A stretch of 32,402 nt of DNA, taken from IMG/VR virus record IMGVR_UViG_3300046007_008143, positions 1 through 32,402 of that record; one strand, written 5' to 3'. The notes below the pieces were generated by a model. The model saw only the letters and a list, made by a program, of their open reading frames with translations, searched no databases and was not told the origin of the DNA. Both the position numbers and the translations under genes were made by a program. Shown one piece after another: positions 13,843 through 20,715 of this stretch. Positions within the stretch are counted from its first letter, which is position 1. Each line of letters starts with the position of its first letter. The stretch is from a virus.

Positions 13843-13997
13843 AAATTATGATCAAGCTTAAGTACAACGAGGACATCGACCCGCAGGACGACGAGGGCCG
13901 GTCGATCGTGGAGTACTATTTCCCGCCGCACGTGCTCGAGTCCCTGGCCATAATGCTAGGCGCCGATCGCATAGAGATGGAGGTCGAGCCAGAATGA
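13839..13997 (+). CDS. Small acidic hypothetical protein (52 aa)
   Basis: Starts at ATG 13839, overlapping the previous stop; upstream GAGGAGACAACACC is a good ribosome site in the style of this block. The product is MKIMIKLKYNEDIDPQDDEG ... ADRIEMEVEPE. The stop overlaps the next ATG (ATGA at 13994). No family is recognised. Confidence 0.6.
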   Translation: MKIMIKLKYNEDIDPQDDEGRSIVEYYFPPHVLESLAIMLGADRIEMEVEPE

Positions 13998-14257
13998 CCG
14001 CAATCGCCACAAAATTCGTCTCAGCGGGGCTCGGACAGCCCGGCCGTATCGTTGCCTATAACCCAGTCACCGGAGCCTCTGTAAGCCTGCCGTATGAGGC
14101 CAACGCGGAGCTCTTCTCATCGTGCGCAGCGGCGGCCAACAAGTACGCCAAAAACCACGGCCTGCAGGGTAAGTATGTGAGCGCTCACTTAACTAACCCG
14201 AGCGGCTACCTGTTTACCAAGATCGACGGCGCGACAGACGTGGTAAGCTTCGGATAA
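13994..14257 (+). CDS. Small hypothetical protein (87 aa) carrying an operator-like palindrome
   Basis: An 87-residue protein, MTAIATKFVSAGLGQPGRIV ... LFTKIDGATDVVSFG, with an Ala/Ser/Cys stretch (FSSCAAAANKYAKNHG). No family is recognised. Its coding sequence contains GTGAGCGCTCAC (14177-14188), the same palindrome as repeat unit 1 in the control region. Confidence 0.66.
   Translation: MTAIATKFVSAGLGQPGRIVAYNPVTGASVSLPYEANAELFSSCAAAANKYAKNHGLQGKYVSAHLTNPSGYLFTKIDGATDVVSFG
14177..14188. promoter_or_regulatory. Isolated copy of the GTGAGCGCTCAC palindrome
   Basis: Reads TATGTGAGCGCTCACTTAAC, matching the first unit at 8675 (GATGTGAGCGCTCACTAAC) including part of the flank. It lies inside a coding gene 5.5 kb from the array; if the array binds a protein, this could be a looping or roadblock site. 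A 12-bp match can also be chance. Confidence 0.35.
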
Positions 14258-14302
14258 AACCACCCTGAAAAAACCATTAGATTACCAACCATAAAAAAGG
14301 AG
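14256..14302 (+). promoter_or_regulatory. Repeated leader element E5, diverged (candidate promoter)
   Basis: AAAACCACCCTGAAAAAACC, AT, TAGATT, ACCAACC, then AAAAAAGGAG. It is intergenic and more diverged than E1-E4, but the CACCCTxAAAAAACCA core is retained. It marks the last gene of the small-gene block that has its own leader. Confidence 0.4.
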
Positions 14303-14309
14303 CATCACC

Positions 14310-14549
14310 ATGAAAACATCACGCGAGCTAGCACAAGAGATCGAGCAGTCGACGGGGTTCGTAACCGTCACGTTTCGCAAGAAGGACGGCACCGTCCGCA
14401 AGATGAACGCGCGGGTCGGCGTCACGAAGCACTTAAAGGGCGGCGTCTCGCTGCTGGACCCAAACCAGTACGTCACGGTCTGGGACGTGCAGAAAGAGGG
14501 CTACCGCGCAATCAACCGCGACACCATCATCGAAGTGAAGGGGGTCTAA
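14310..14549 (+). CDS. WYL_2/DUF2693-like SH3-barrel protein (79 aa)
   Basis: A 79-residue protein. Its pattern VTFRKKDGTVRKMNARVGV followed by KHLKGG and YVTVWDVQKEGYRAINRD is characteristic of the DUF2693 (WYL_2, Sm-like SH3 beta-barrel) family common in phages. Family function is unknown; the fold suggests nucleic-acid or ligand binding. AAAAAGGAG lies before the ATG. Confidence 0.8.
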   Translation: MKTSRELAQEIEQSTGFVTVTFRKKDGTVRKMNARVGVTKHLKGGVSLLDPNQYVTVWDVQKEGYRAINRDTIIEVKGV

Positions 14550-14550
14550 C

Positions 14551-14730
14551 GTGGATAACGTAGAGATTTTATACGACCCCGTCGATGGCTTCTTGGTGGA
14601 GTACGGCACAAGCTCGGAGCACTTCACCATCGAGGACTTCGGCACCACGTCAGCGGCACGACGCGCGGCTAGTGAATACGCCGAGGATCTAGCCAGGCGC
14701 TACAATGCGCAAATAGTGAGCGAGGAGTAA
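14551..14730 (+). CDS. Small hypothetical protein with GTG start (59 aa)
   Basis: A GTG at 14551, one base after the previous stop, is preceded by GAAGGGGG. The frame encodes 59 residues (VDNVEILYDPVDGFLVEYGT ... ARRYNAQIVSEE), with a helical Ala/Arg-rich second half. No family is recognised. The non-ATG start probably explains why it is easy to miss. Confidence 0.6.
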   Translation: MDNVEILYDPVDGFLVEYGTSSEHFTIEDFGTTSAARRAASEYAEDLARRYNAQIVSEE

Positions 14731-14733
14731 GCC

Positions 14734-14826
14734 ATGAACGAAAAAGTCGAGCTTGTGATTTACACGGCCGTCATTGTGATCGTCGGGTGCCTCGGCACCA
14801 TCTCCGTGATTAGGCTATTCCAATGA
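14734..14826 (+). CDS. Tiny membrane peptide (30 aa)
   Basis: ATG 14734 with GAGGAG 7-8 nt upstream encodes MNEKVELVIYTAVIVIVGCL ending GTISVIRLFQ, a single transmembrane helix. The stop overlaps the next ATG (AATGATG). Role unknown; several such peptides occur in this genome. Confidence 0.55.
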   Translation: MNEKVELVIYTAVIVIVGCLGTISVIRLFQ

Positions 14827-14960
14827 TGCAGGCACTCGGAGGTTTTTTAATGCTGGTGGGGTTCCTGGCGCAGGACCAGGGCACATCGTGGGAGGGCATA
14901 AAGATGATATTTCTAGGCGCGATTTTATTCGCGGGAGGGATCTGGTTTGCGAGGAGATAA
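14823..14960 (+). CDS. Small membrane protein (45 aa, two TM segments)
   Basis: ATG 14823 overlaps the previous stop. The product MMQALGGFLMLVGFLAQDQG, then a short loop, then MIFLGAILFAGGIWFARR has two hydrophobic segments around a polar turn. Its size and plan would also fit a tiny holin, but there is no lysis gene nearby. Its end overlaps the start of the sigma factor gene. Confidence 0.55.
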   Translation: MMQALGGFLMLVGFLAQDQGTSWEGIKMIFLGAILFAGGIWFARR

Positions 14961-15519
14961 GACGGCGCTGTCAGACTTTATCCGGGGCCTGTATCGCTAC
15001 CCTGTCCTGTCCAAGGAGGAAGAGGCGCGCCTCTCCAAGATGGTGCAGGCCGGGGACAGGGCCGCGCTCGATAAACTTGTACGGCACAACCTTAGGTTTG
15101 TGGTGTCGGTCGTGAAAGAGATGCCATCGTGGCACCATGGGGGCGTGCCGTTCGAGGACCTGCTGGCCATGGGAAACGAGGCGCTGCTGCAGGCGGCCAG
15201 GCGATGGGTGCCGCGTAACGGCGCGCGTTTCGCGTCATACGCGCGGCCGTTCATCGTCAAGGGGGTCAGGAGGGCCCTTGACAATGAGGGGCTGATGATC
15301 AGGATCCCGGTGAACATGGCCGAGGAGATCCGGCGCATGAAGTACACGGAGCGCGTGCTCACCCAGGATTTAAAGCGAGAGCCGAGCGCCCAGGAGGTGG
15401 CGGACAGGATGAAGATACACGCCGGCAGGGTGTCGGAGCTTAGGGAGGTGATGTCCCGGGAGCCGTCGTCCCTAGAGGCGTACAACCAGGAAAAATTTAA
15501 AGAGGAGAGCGAGGAATGA
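14947..15519 (+). CDS. Sigma-70-type RNA polymerase sigma factor lacking region 4
   Basis: A 190-residue protein with sigma-70 region 1.2/2 (LSKEEEARLSKMVQAGDRAA, LDKLVRHNLRFVVSVVKEM), a core-binding and -10 recognition part (FEDLLAMGNEALLQAARRW, FASYARPFIVKGVRRAL) and region 3 (REPSAQEVADRMKI). It ends at SLEAYNQEKFKEESEE where region 4 (-35 recognition) would follow. The best start is TTG 14947, preceded by GGGAGG. The stop overlaps the next ATG. It may redirect host RNA polymerase to promoters that need no -35 contact, or may act with a separate region-4-like protein (23310-23612). Region 4 loss is visible; the partnership is inference. Confidence 0.85.
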   Translation: MRGDKTALSDFIRGLYRYPVLSKEEEARLSKMVQAGDRAALDKLVRHNLRFVVSVVKEMPSWHHGGVPFEDLLAMGNEALLQAARRWVPRNGARFASYARPFIVKGVRRALDNEGLMIRIPVNMAEEIRRMKYTERVLTQDLKREPSAQEVADRMKIHAGRVSELREVMSREPSSLEAYNQEKFKEESEE

Positions 15520-15719
15520 AGGCCATCCAAAAGGAGATACACGACGACATGGGAAATTTAAAGGTTATCGAGGTCACCGACGCCGAGACCGGCGGGCACG
15601 TGGCAGATTTTTTGTGGGACCGCCGGGACGAGCAGACCCCGGAGAACAGGACCAAATTTAGGGAGTGGGTGCAGATGTGGATTGACCAACGACTTGAAAG
15701 GAAGAACCGTGCAGACTAG
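15516..15719 (+). CDS. Small hypothetical protein (67 aa)
   Basis: A 67-residue charged protein, MKAIQKEIHDDMGNLKVIEV ... WVQMWIDQRLERKNRAD, starting on the ATGA overlap with the sigma factor stop; GAGAGCGAGG provides the ribosome site. No family is recognised; coupling to the sigma gene suggests co-expression. Confidence 0.65.
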   Translation: MKAIQKEIHDDMGNLKVIEVTDAETGGHVADFLWDRRDEQTPENRTKFREWVQMWIDQRLERKNRAD

Positions 15720-15870
15720 ACAGGAGCTGATACTCGACTTTATGAAAATCCTGGCGGGCAGCCAGGTGTACAAGGAGCTGCATGACGAGCTCGATGAGAG
15801 CCTCGCCGCCAGGAAGATTTATCTCGTAGCGGCAAAACTTGCCGACACTTTTCTTGAATTCCAGGGCTAA
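15709..15870 (+). CDS. Small helical hypothetical protein with GTG start (53 aa)
   Basis: GTG 15709 is chosen over an upstream TTG at 15682 because GAAAGGAAG lies 6-7 nt before it. The product MQTRQELILDFMKILAGSQV ... AKLADTFLEFQG is mostly helical. It overlaps the previous gene by 11 nt and is the last gene before the second 220-bp element. Confidence 0.6.
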   Translation: MQTRQELILDFMKILAGSQVYKELHDELDESLAARKIYLVAAKLADTFLEFQG

Positions 15871-15891
15871 ACCCCAACTTGTACGGACAAT

Positions 15892-16111
15892 TGTCAAGGG
15901 TGGCAAGGGTGGCAAGGGTCTAAGTGAGGTCAGTACCAGATATTATTTTTTATTTTTTATTTTTAAAAAAATAAATAGAATAGACCCTTGCCACCCTTGC
16001 CACCCTTGACACTTGGAAGAAAAAACTCAATGAAATCAATGACTTACGTGTTTCGTCTTTATACCGATTTCTTTATACTTGACCCTTGACAGACCCTTGA
16101 CACCCTTGACA
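15892..16111. repeat. 220-bp iteron / inverted-repeat element, copy 2
   Basis: Same plan and exactly the same length as 8181-8400. The arms 15892-15922 and 15981-16011 are perfect 31-nt reverse complements around an AT-rich core. The 52-nt block 16060-16111 is identical to 8349-8400, with CCCTTGACA at 16083, 16094 and 16103. The two copies are in direct orientation and bracket 7,491 bp. This copy ends 36 nt before the primase-helicase ATG, so it may act as origin, operator or promoter (TTGACA 16106-16111 as a -35 box) for the replication gene. Confidence 0.8.
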
Positions 16112-16147
16112 ACGTGACAAACTACTTTAACTTCACTTGCTAACTAT

Positions 16148-18454
16148 ATGACAACAAAGCCAAATTCTATTCCGGTGTGTTTTGAGGACATACCAATGAC
16201 CCTAAAGATGATCCCGCGGTGGGTCATGTGGCGCTTCGTCGAGGTGGGCGACGAGGAGAACCGCCGCTGGTCCAAGCTGCCACTACAGACAAACGGACAG
16301 TCCGCCTCGTCCACCAACCCCAAGACCTGGACGGACTTCCTGACCGCCCAGAATGCCTACCAGAGCGGCCGATTCGACGGCGTCGGGTTCGTATTCGACG
16401 GAAGCGACGACCTGGTGGGTATCGACCTGGACGACTGCATGGACCCGGCCACGGGGCTATTTACCAACCCGGCGCTCGAGTCCATATTCACATCCACCGA
16501 GGGCTACAAGGAGATCAGCCCGTCCGGGACGGGCGTGAAGATATTCACGCGCACCGACCTGCAGTCGGCCCACGTAGACCACGACAAGGGGCTGGAGGTC
16601 TACCCACGCGGCCGATACTTTACGGTAACGGGCCGCGTTCTGTCCGGCGCCATACCCGACCATAAAATTGATCTGTCCCCATTTATCCCCGAGCGCACCA
16701 TCCGCAAGTCGGGGGACGACTTCGCGGACTACAGCCCGCCGGTGGAGGGCTACGACCTCGCCAGGGTGGAGGGCGAGATTCTCACGCAGATAGACCCGGA
16801 CTGCGGGTACACGGACTGGCTGCGCGTGGGCATGGCCCTGCACCACCAGTTTAAGGGCGACGTGGAGGCGCTCGAGCTCTGGGACAGGTGGTCGTACCAG
16901 GACGGGAACTGCGCGGCGTACACGGCCAATGCGTGCGACCGTAAGTGGCAGACGTTCTCGGGCGGCGGGGCGACGCTGCGCACGCTGATCTACCAGGTCA
17001 ACCTGACAAAAAAGCAAGAGGCGCTGGAGCGTGGCGAGATCATTCTCGACCCGGCGCCGATGACCCACGCGCGGCAGTTTCTTGACTCGCTGTTCACCAG
17101 CGAGGAGGGCGTGCAGCTGGTGCACTACGCCGAGGACTGGTACCAGCACAAGGGCACGCACTACGAGATGATGGAGGAGGCCACGATCAGGGCGGCTCTG
17201 TATAAATTCTTGGACATGTGCAAGAAGACGGACCGCAGGGGTAACCTGATCCCGTTCGCGCCGACGCCGGCGTCTGTCTCGGCCGCGCTCGACGCGACCA
17301 AGGCGCTCGTGCACCTGGAGAATCACCCGAACACCAAGCCGCCGGTGTGGCTGTCGGGGTACGCGCAGAATAAGCCCGAGGCCTCCAAGCTTATCAGCGT
17401 GGCCAACGGGCTGTTTCACCTCGAGGAGTCGGTGCTGCTGCCGCACACGCTGGGGTTTTTCACGCAGAACAGCCTACCGTTCTCGTACGACCAGAACGCG
17501 CTGTGCCCGGTGTGGGAGGAGTTTTTGCAGCAGCTCTGGGGCCACGATCAGCAGTCGATCGACTGCCTGCAGGAGATGTTCGGGTACATACTGTCCGGGG
17601 ACACACGGCAGCAAAAGTTTTTTAATATCATAGGCCCGCGCCGATCAGGCAAGGGGACGATCAACAAGGTGCTGGTGGCGCTGCTGGGGCAGCACAACAC
17701 CGTCGCGCCGGAACTGGGAGAGCTCTGTGACACGTTCGGACTACAACCGTGGCTTAATAAATTACTTGCGTCGTTTACGGACGCGAGGGCTCCTGAGCGA
17801 AATCGCAATGCTGTTGTTTCTCAGCTACTGCGTATTGTTGGCGGGGATACTGTTACTGTAAACCGCAAAAACAAGGAGGCGTGGAATGGGTACCTACCGA
17901 CCAGGATCGTGATCTACTCCAACGAGGTGCTGCAGCTCACGGAGAACTCGAACGCGCTCACCGGCCGCATGGTGGTGTTGCGGATGACCAAATCGTTTTA
18001 CGGAAAGGAGGACACGGATCTTGCCGATAAACTTATGGCCGAGCTCTCGGGGATCTTTAACTGGTCAATGGTGGGCCTGCACAGGCGCCTCGCGCGCGGC
18101 GGTAGGTTCCTGCAGCCGGAGAGCGCGCTGGAGCTGCTGCACGTCATGGAGGAGCTATCCAACCCGATCGGGGCGTTTTTTGAGGACGTGCTGGTGCTCG
18201 ACCCCGAGGGTGAGGTGGACAAGGACGACCTGTTCACCGTGTTTAAGAAGTGGTCGCACGCCAAGAACATAAACTACGGCACCGACCTGACGTTCAAGCG
18301 CCGGTTCCTGGCCGCCACGCAGGACAAGCCGATCACCGCGGCGCAGTCCAGGGCAGATGGAAGGCGCACAAATGTGTACAGAGGCATTAAACTAACCGAC
18401 AAGGCGCAGGCCTACGTCGACAGCTTGGGTGAATTTAAAGAGGAGATATTCTGA
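16148..18454 (+). CDS. Primase-helicase (AEP-like primase/polymerase + SF3 helicase, D5-type)
   Basis: A 768-residue replication protein. The N-terminal ~190 residues follow the bifunctional primase-polymerase pattern (PRWVMWRFVE, VGFVFDGSDDLVGIDLDDC with an acidic D-x-D, EISPSGTGVKI, VYPRGRYFTVTG). A PriCT-like linker follows (LRVGMALHHQFKGD). The D5_N-like part leads into an SF3 helicase with Walker A IIGPRRSGKGT (about residue 495), LLASFTDAR and an arginine-finger region VLRMTKSF. It unwinds the fork and probably makes primers. There is no clear ribosome site at ATG 16148; a downstream ATG (16196) has GAGGA, but the earlier residues are family-typical, so 16148 is kept. Confidence 0.9.
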   Translation: MTTKPNSIPVCFEDIPMTLKMIPRWVMWRFVEVGDEENRRWSKLPLQTNGQSASSTNPKTWTDFLTAQNAYQSGRFDGVGFVFDGSDDLVGIDLDDCMDPATGLFTNPALESIFTSTEGYKEISPSGTGVKIFTRTDLQSAHVDHDKGLEVYPRGRYFTVTGRVLSGAIPDHKIDLSPFIPERTIRKSGDDFADYSPPVEGYDLARVEGEILTQIDPDCGYTDWLRVGMALHHQFKGDVEALELWDRWSYQDGNCAAYTANACDRKWQTFSGGGATLRTLIYQVNLTKKQEALERGEIILDPAPMTHARQFLDSLFTSEEGVQLVHYAEDWYQHKGTHYEMMEEATIRAALYKFLDMCKKTDRRGNLIPFAPTPASVSAALDATKALVHLENHPNTKPPVWLSGYAQNKPEASKLISVANGLFHLEESVLLPHTLGFFTQNSLPFSYDQNALCPVWEEFLQQLWGHDQQSIDCLQEMFGYILSGDTRQQKFFNIIGPRRSGKGTINKVLVALLGQHNTVAPELGELCDTFGLQPWLNKLLASFTDARAPERNRNAVVSQLLRIVGGDTVTVNRKNKEAWNGYLPTRIVIYSNEVLQLTENSNALTGRMVVLRMTKSFYGKEDTDLADKLMAELSGIFNWSMVGLHRRLARGGRFLQPESALELLHVMEELSNPIGAFFEDVLVLDPEGEVDKDDLFTVFKKWSHAKNINYGTDLTFKRRFLAATQDKPITAAQSRADGRRTNVYRGIKLTDKAQAYVDSLGEFKEEIF

Positions 18455-18687
18455 TGAGACGCAAAGACTGGGAACCAAAGGTAGATGACTGGGTGTACAA
18501 CACGCACACGAAAGACACCGGGTGCGTACGTAGCGTGCAAAACGGCAGGGTAAAGATGGTGGTGCCCCGCCCAGAGTGGCCATTTCCAACGTGGCTGGTG
18601 TGCGACATCGACGTGCTGATCCCGGCCAAGATGCCAAAGCCGCCAAAAACCGACGCTATGAAAGAAGTGGGAGAGGCGCTGCTATGA
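18454..18687 (+). CDS. Small SH3-like hypothetical protein (77 aa)
   Basis: A 77-residue beta-rich protein (WEPKVDDWVYNTHTKDTGCV, GRVKMVVP, WLVCDIDVLIP), resembling small SH3/KOW-like barrels. It starts one base into the primase stop with GAGGAG upstream, so it is translationally coupled. No family is certain. Confidence 0.65.
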   Translation: MRRKDWEPKVDDWVYNTHTKDTGCVRSVQNGRVKMVVPRPEWPFPTWLVCDIDVLIPAKMPKPPKTDAMKEVGEALL

Positions 18688-18890
18688 AAGAAATAAAACT
18701 GTTAGTAGACTACGAAAGTCTGACGGAGCTTGTGTACGAAAATTTGAAAGAGGCGCGAAAGTGGCTCAAGAAAGATTTAAAGAATTACGAGCGCGTTCCT
18801 GTCTTTTCGCAAGACCAGGAAGAAGACGCGCGGGAGATTAAAAAGTACATAGAGGCGCTAACCATCTCAATGAAGTACTTCGGCAAATGA
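18684..18890 (+). CDS. Small charged helical protein (68 aa)
   Basis: The ATG at 18684 overlaps the previous stop (ATGA) with GGGAGAGG upstream; longer in-frame versions run through the previous gene. The product MKEIKLLVDYESLTELVYEN ... ALTISMKYFGK is mostly helical. No family is recognised. Confidence 0.62.
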   Translation: MKEIKLLVDYESLTELVYENLKEARKWLKKDLKNYERVPVFSQDQEEDAREIKKYIEALTISMKYFGK

Positions 18891-18901
18891 AAGGAAAAAC
18901 C

Positions 18902-19096
18902 ATGCACGCAGAAATCGAGCAAATCAAGAAGGCAATTAACGGGCTGTGGGCCAAGTCGCTGGCATTCGTGCTGGCCCTTGTGCTGGGCTTTCTGGCCGGC
19001 AAGCTGACCACGCAGTGGGACATCATGGACGACTGCAAGTACATCAACAGCTTTCGGATCAGCACCCAGGCATTCTCATGCCAGCGGAGGATGTGA
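18902..19096 (+). CDS. Small membrane protein (64 aa)
   Basis: ATG 18902 is preferred because AAAGGA lies 6 nt upstream; an overlapping ATGA at 18887 would add MKGKT. It has an N-terminal amphipathic segment, one transmembrane helix (SLAFVLALVLGFLAGKL) and a Cys-containing soluble tail. Role unknown. Confidence 0.6.
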   Translation: MHAEIEQIKKAINGLWAKSLAFVLALVLGFLAGKLTTQWDIMDDCKYINSFRISTQAFSCQRRM

Positions 19097-19572
19097 TGAC
19101 AGACCGTGAACTAATGCAGATGGCGTTAAGAGCACTTAAAAATGCCTATTCGTTTATTCCAATGAAAATGATGGAAAAACACTTACAAGCGGAAACTGCC
19201 CTGCGTGACCGACTAGCGCAGCCTGAACCGGAGCCTGTGGCGATTGGTGAAGAATGGAAGCCATGTGTAAAGTTGCCAATTGTTGTTCATGTACGAGAAC
19301 AGCGCAAAGGAGAAACCCACGTCAGCACACGGGAAGGTATTACGCCAGTCAGAGAAGATGATTTGATTATGCGTGGTGTGGCTGGAGAGGAATATCCAAT
19401 CGGTCGTGAACTATTTAATCGCACTTACACATTTGACACCTTACCACCAAAGCGTGAATGGGTTGGGCTGACGGATGAGGAAATAGATACCGCTGTGAAG
19501 TCGTGCAACACGGTAGATACCTACAAGTATTTTCGTGCCATCGAAGCTAAATTAAAGGAGAAGAACACATGA
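19096..19572 (+). CDS. Hypothetical protein with PGDYG-like middle domain (158 aa)
   Basis: ATG 19096 has GGAGG 5 nt upstream (GTG 19093 is an alternative); the longer frame upstream is a shadow of the membrane protein. The N-terminus (MTDRELMQMALRALKNAYSF ... LRDRLAQPEPEPVA) and C-terminal GLTDEEI are typical of a widespread phage protein architecture. The middle (ITPVREDDLIMRGVAGEEYP, GRELFNRTY) resembles the PGDYG-type phage domain. It has more A/T at third positions than its neighbours, suggesting recent acquisition. Function unknown. Confidence 0.7.
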   Translation: MTDRELMQMALRALKNAYSFIPMKMMEKHLQAETALRDRLAQPEPEPVAIGEEWKPCVKLPIVVHVREQRKGETHVSTREGITPVREDDLIMRGVAGEEYPIGRELFNRTYTFDTLPPKREWVGLTDEEIDTAVKSCNTVDTYKYFRAIEAKLKEKNT

Positions 19573-19796
19573 AAATAATACTTGCATGTGGCGCCTTGAT
19601 CGCGTTGCTGTGGATCGTGATCGACGGCAAGATAGAGAAGGCACACGCCGAGGGCTTTACGGTCGGCATGCGATACGCGCTTAACACCAACCCGCCGTCT
19701 AATGAGCTTGAGAGCGCCTGCCTGAGCCTGTGGGCCACGCAGCAGAACAAAAAACTTATGGAGAAAAACAAATGGAAATTATCAACTTCCTGGTAA
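19569..19796 (+). CDS. Small protein with N-terminal membrane anchor (75 aa)
   Basis: MKIILACGALIALLWIVIDG is a signal-anchor or signal peptide-like segment, followed by a polar domain with one Cys (LESACLSLW). AAAGGAGAAGAACAC precedes the ATGA overlap start. Possibly exposed to the periplasm; function unknown. Confidence 0.62.
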   Translation: MKIILACGALIALLWIVIDGKIEKAHAEGFTVGMRYALNTNPPSNELESACLSLWATQQNKKLMEKNKWKLSTSW

Positions 19797-19876
19797 TCAT
19801 CTCGGTCGTTGTTGTGCTAACCATTATGCGGGGGATGCATGAAGATAAAAGTCAGCGGCGTTCCGTACGAGGTTAA
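19772..19876 (+). CDS. Tiny membrane protein (34 aa)
   Basis: ATG 19772 lies inside the end of the previous gene with GGAGA upstream. It encodes MEIINFLVIISVVVVLTIMR followed by a polar tail ending RRSVRG. One transmembrane helix. It overlaps both neighbours, so it is plausible but not certain. Confidence 0.45.
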   Translation: MEIINFLVIISVVVVLTIMRGMHEDKSQRRSVRG

Positions 19877-20150
19877 TATGAACCACGAAATCGAGGCATA
19901 CGAGGGCGAGCTCAGGGAGCTCAGGGCCAAGAACGATATCGTCAACCACCCGCCGCACTATAAATCAGGCGGCGTCGAGACCATCGACTTTATAGAAGCC
20001 AAGCGCTTGGGTTATCACCTGGGCAACGTGGTCAAGTACATATCCCGGGCCGGCATCAAGTCACACTGCCCGCTCGAGGATCTTAAAAAGGCGCGGTGGT
20101 ACCTGGACCGCTACATAACCAAAATGGAGGAGCACAATGAGCGCGTTTGA
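19839..20150 (+). CDS. DUF3310 protein (103 aa)
   Basis: The signature VNHPPHYKSGGVETIDFIEA, then LGNVVKYISRAGIK and DLKKARWYLDR, is that of the DUF3310 family, widespread in phages and often next to nucleotide-metabolism or replication genes; exact activity unknown. ATG 19839 overlaps the tiny membrane protein; GGGGG lies upstream. Confidence 0.88.
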   Translation: MKIKVSGVPYEVNMNHEIEAYEGELRELRAKNDIVNHPPHYKSGGVETIDFIEAKRLGYHLGNVVKYISRAGIKSHCPLEDLKKARWYLDRYITKMEEHNERV

Positions 20151-20715
20151 TAAAGTATTGGAGGACATCACCCCGCGGTGCGTGGACATGCACCAGCACT
20201 TCCCCACGCTGCGCCGGCTCGCAAGCGAGTGCCAGTCGTTTATTGAGATGGGCGTGCGCGGCGCCTGCTCCGTGTGGGCGCTGTCGGCCGGGCTGGCGGA
20301 CTCCGAGGCGCCGGATAGGTGGATGATCTACATCGACATCGGGCCGTGTCAGAGCCACGCGCTCGAGAAGATGTGCGAGGAGCACGGCATCAAGCCGCTG
20401 TGGATCCAGGAAGACAGCCGCACCGTCTCAACCCCGCCGACCGACCTGTTGATGCTAGATACTTTGCACACGTATAATCAGCTCACTGACGAGTTAACCC
20501 GACACCATCAGTGGACCAACAAGTACATAGTCATGCACGACACGGAGGCGCCCTGGGGCATGCAGAACGAGGCAAACGACGGGTCACAAAAGCAGGGGCT
20601 GCGGCACGCGGTGCTCGATTTCTTGCTGGCGCACCACGACGAGTGGAGGGTCAAGGAACATCACGCCTATAGCCACGGTCTAACAATACTGGAGAGGATC
20701 AAACACCATGAGTGA
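20137..20715 (+). CDS. Class I SAM-dependent methyltransferase-like protein (192 aa)
   Basis: Rossmann-like pattern: FIEMGVRGACSVWALSAG (glycine-rich SAM loop, about residues 34-51), WMIYIDIG (strand with acidic end), TDLLMLDTLHTYNQLTDEL and KYIVMHDT (catalytic-face strands). It resembles methyltransferase/cephalosporin-hydroxylase-like proteins encoded by many phages. Target unknown; sugar or small-molecule methylation is as likely as DNA. GGAGGAG precedes the ATG. Confidence 0.75.
   Translation: MSAFDKVLEDITPRCVDMHQHFPTLRRLASECQSFIEMGVRGACSVWALSAGLADSEAPDRWMIYIDIGPCQSHALEKMCEEHGIKPLWIQEDSRTVSTPPTDLLMLDTLHTYNQLTDELTRHHQWTNKYIVMHDTEAPWGMQNEANDGSQKQGLRHAVLDFLLAHHDEWRVKEHHAYSHGLTILERIKHHE

Noticed and set aside
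14823-14960. Holin call for the 45-residue two-TM protein
   Set aside because: Topology would allow it, but there is no endolysin or spanin nearby and the gene lies in the early block.
16457-17446. 329-residue minus-strand frame opposite the primase-helicase
   Set aside because: It is an Arg/Leu/Val-rich antisense shadow caused by GC-biased codons; the plus-strand gene has complete motifs.
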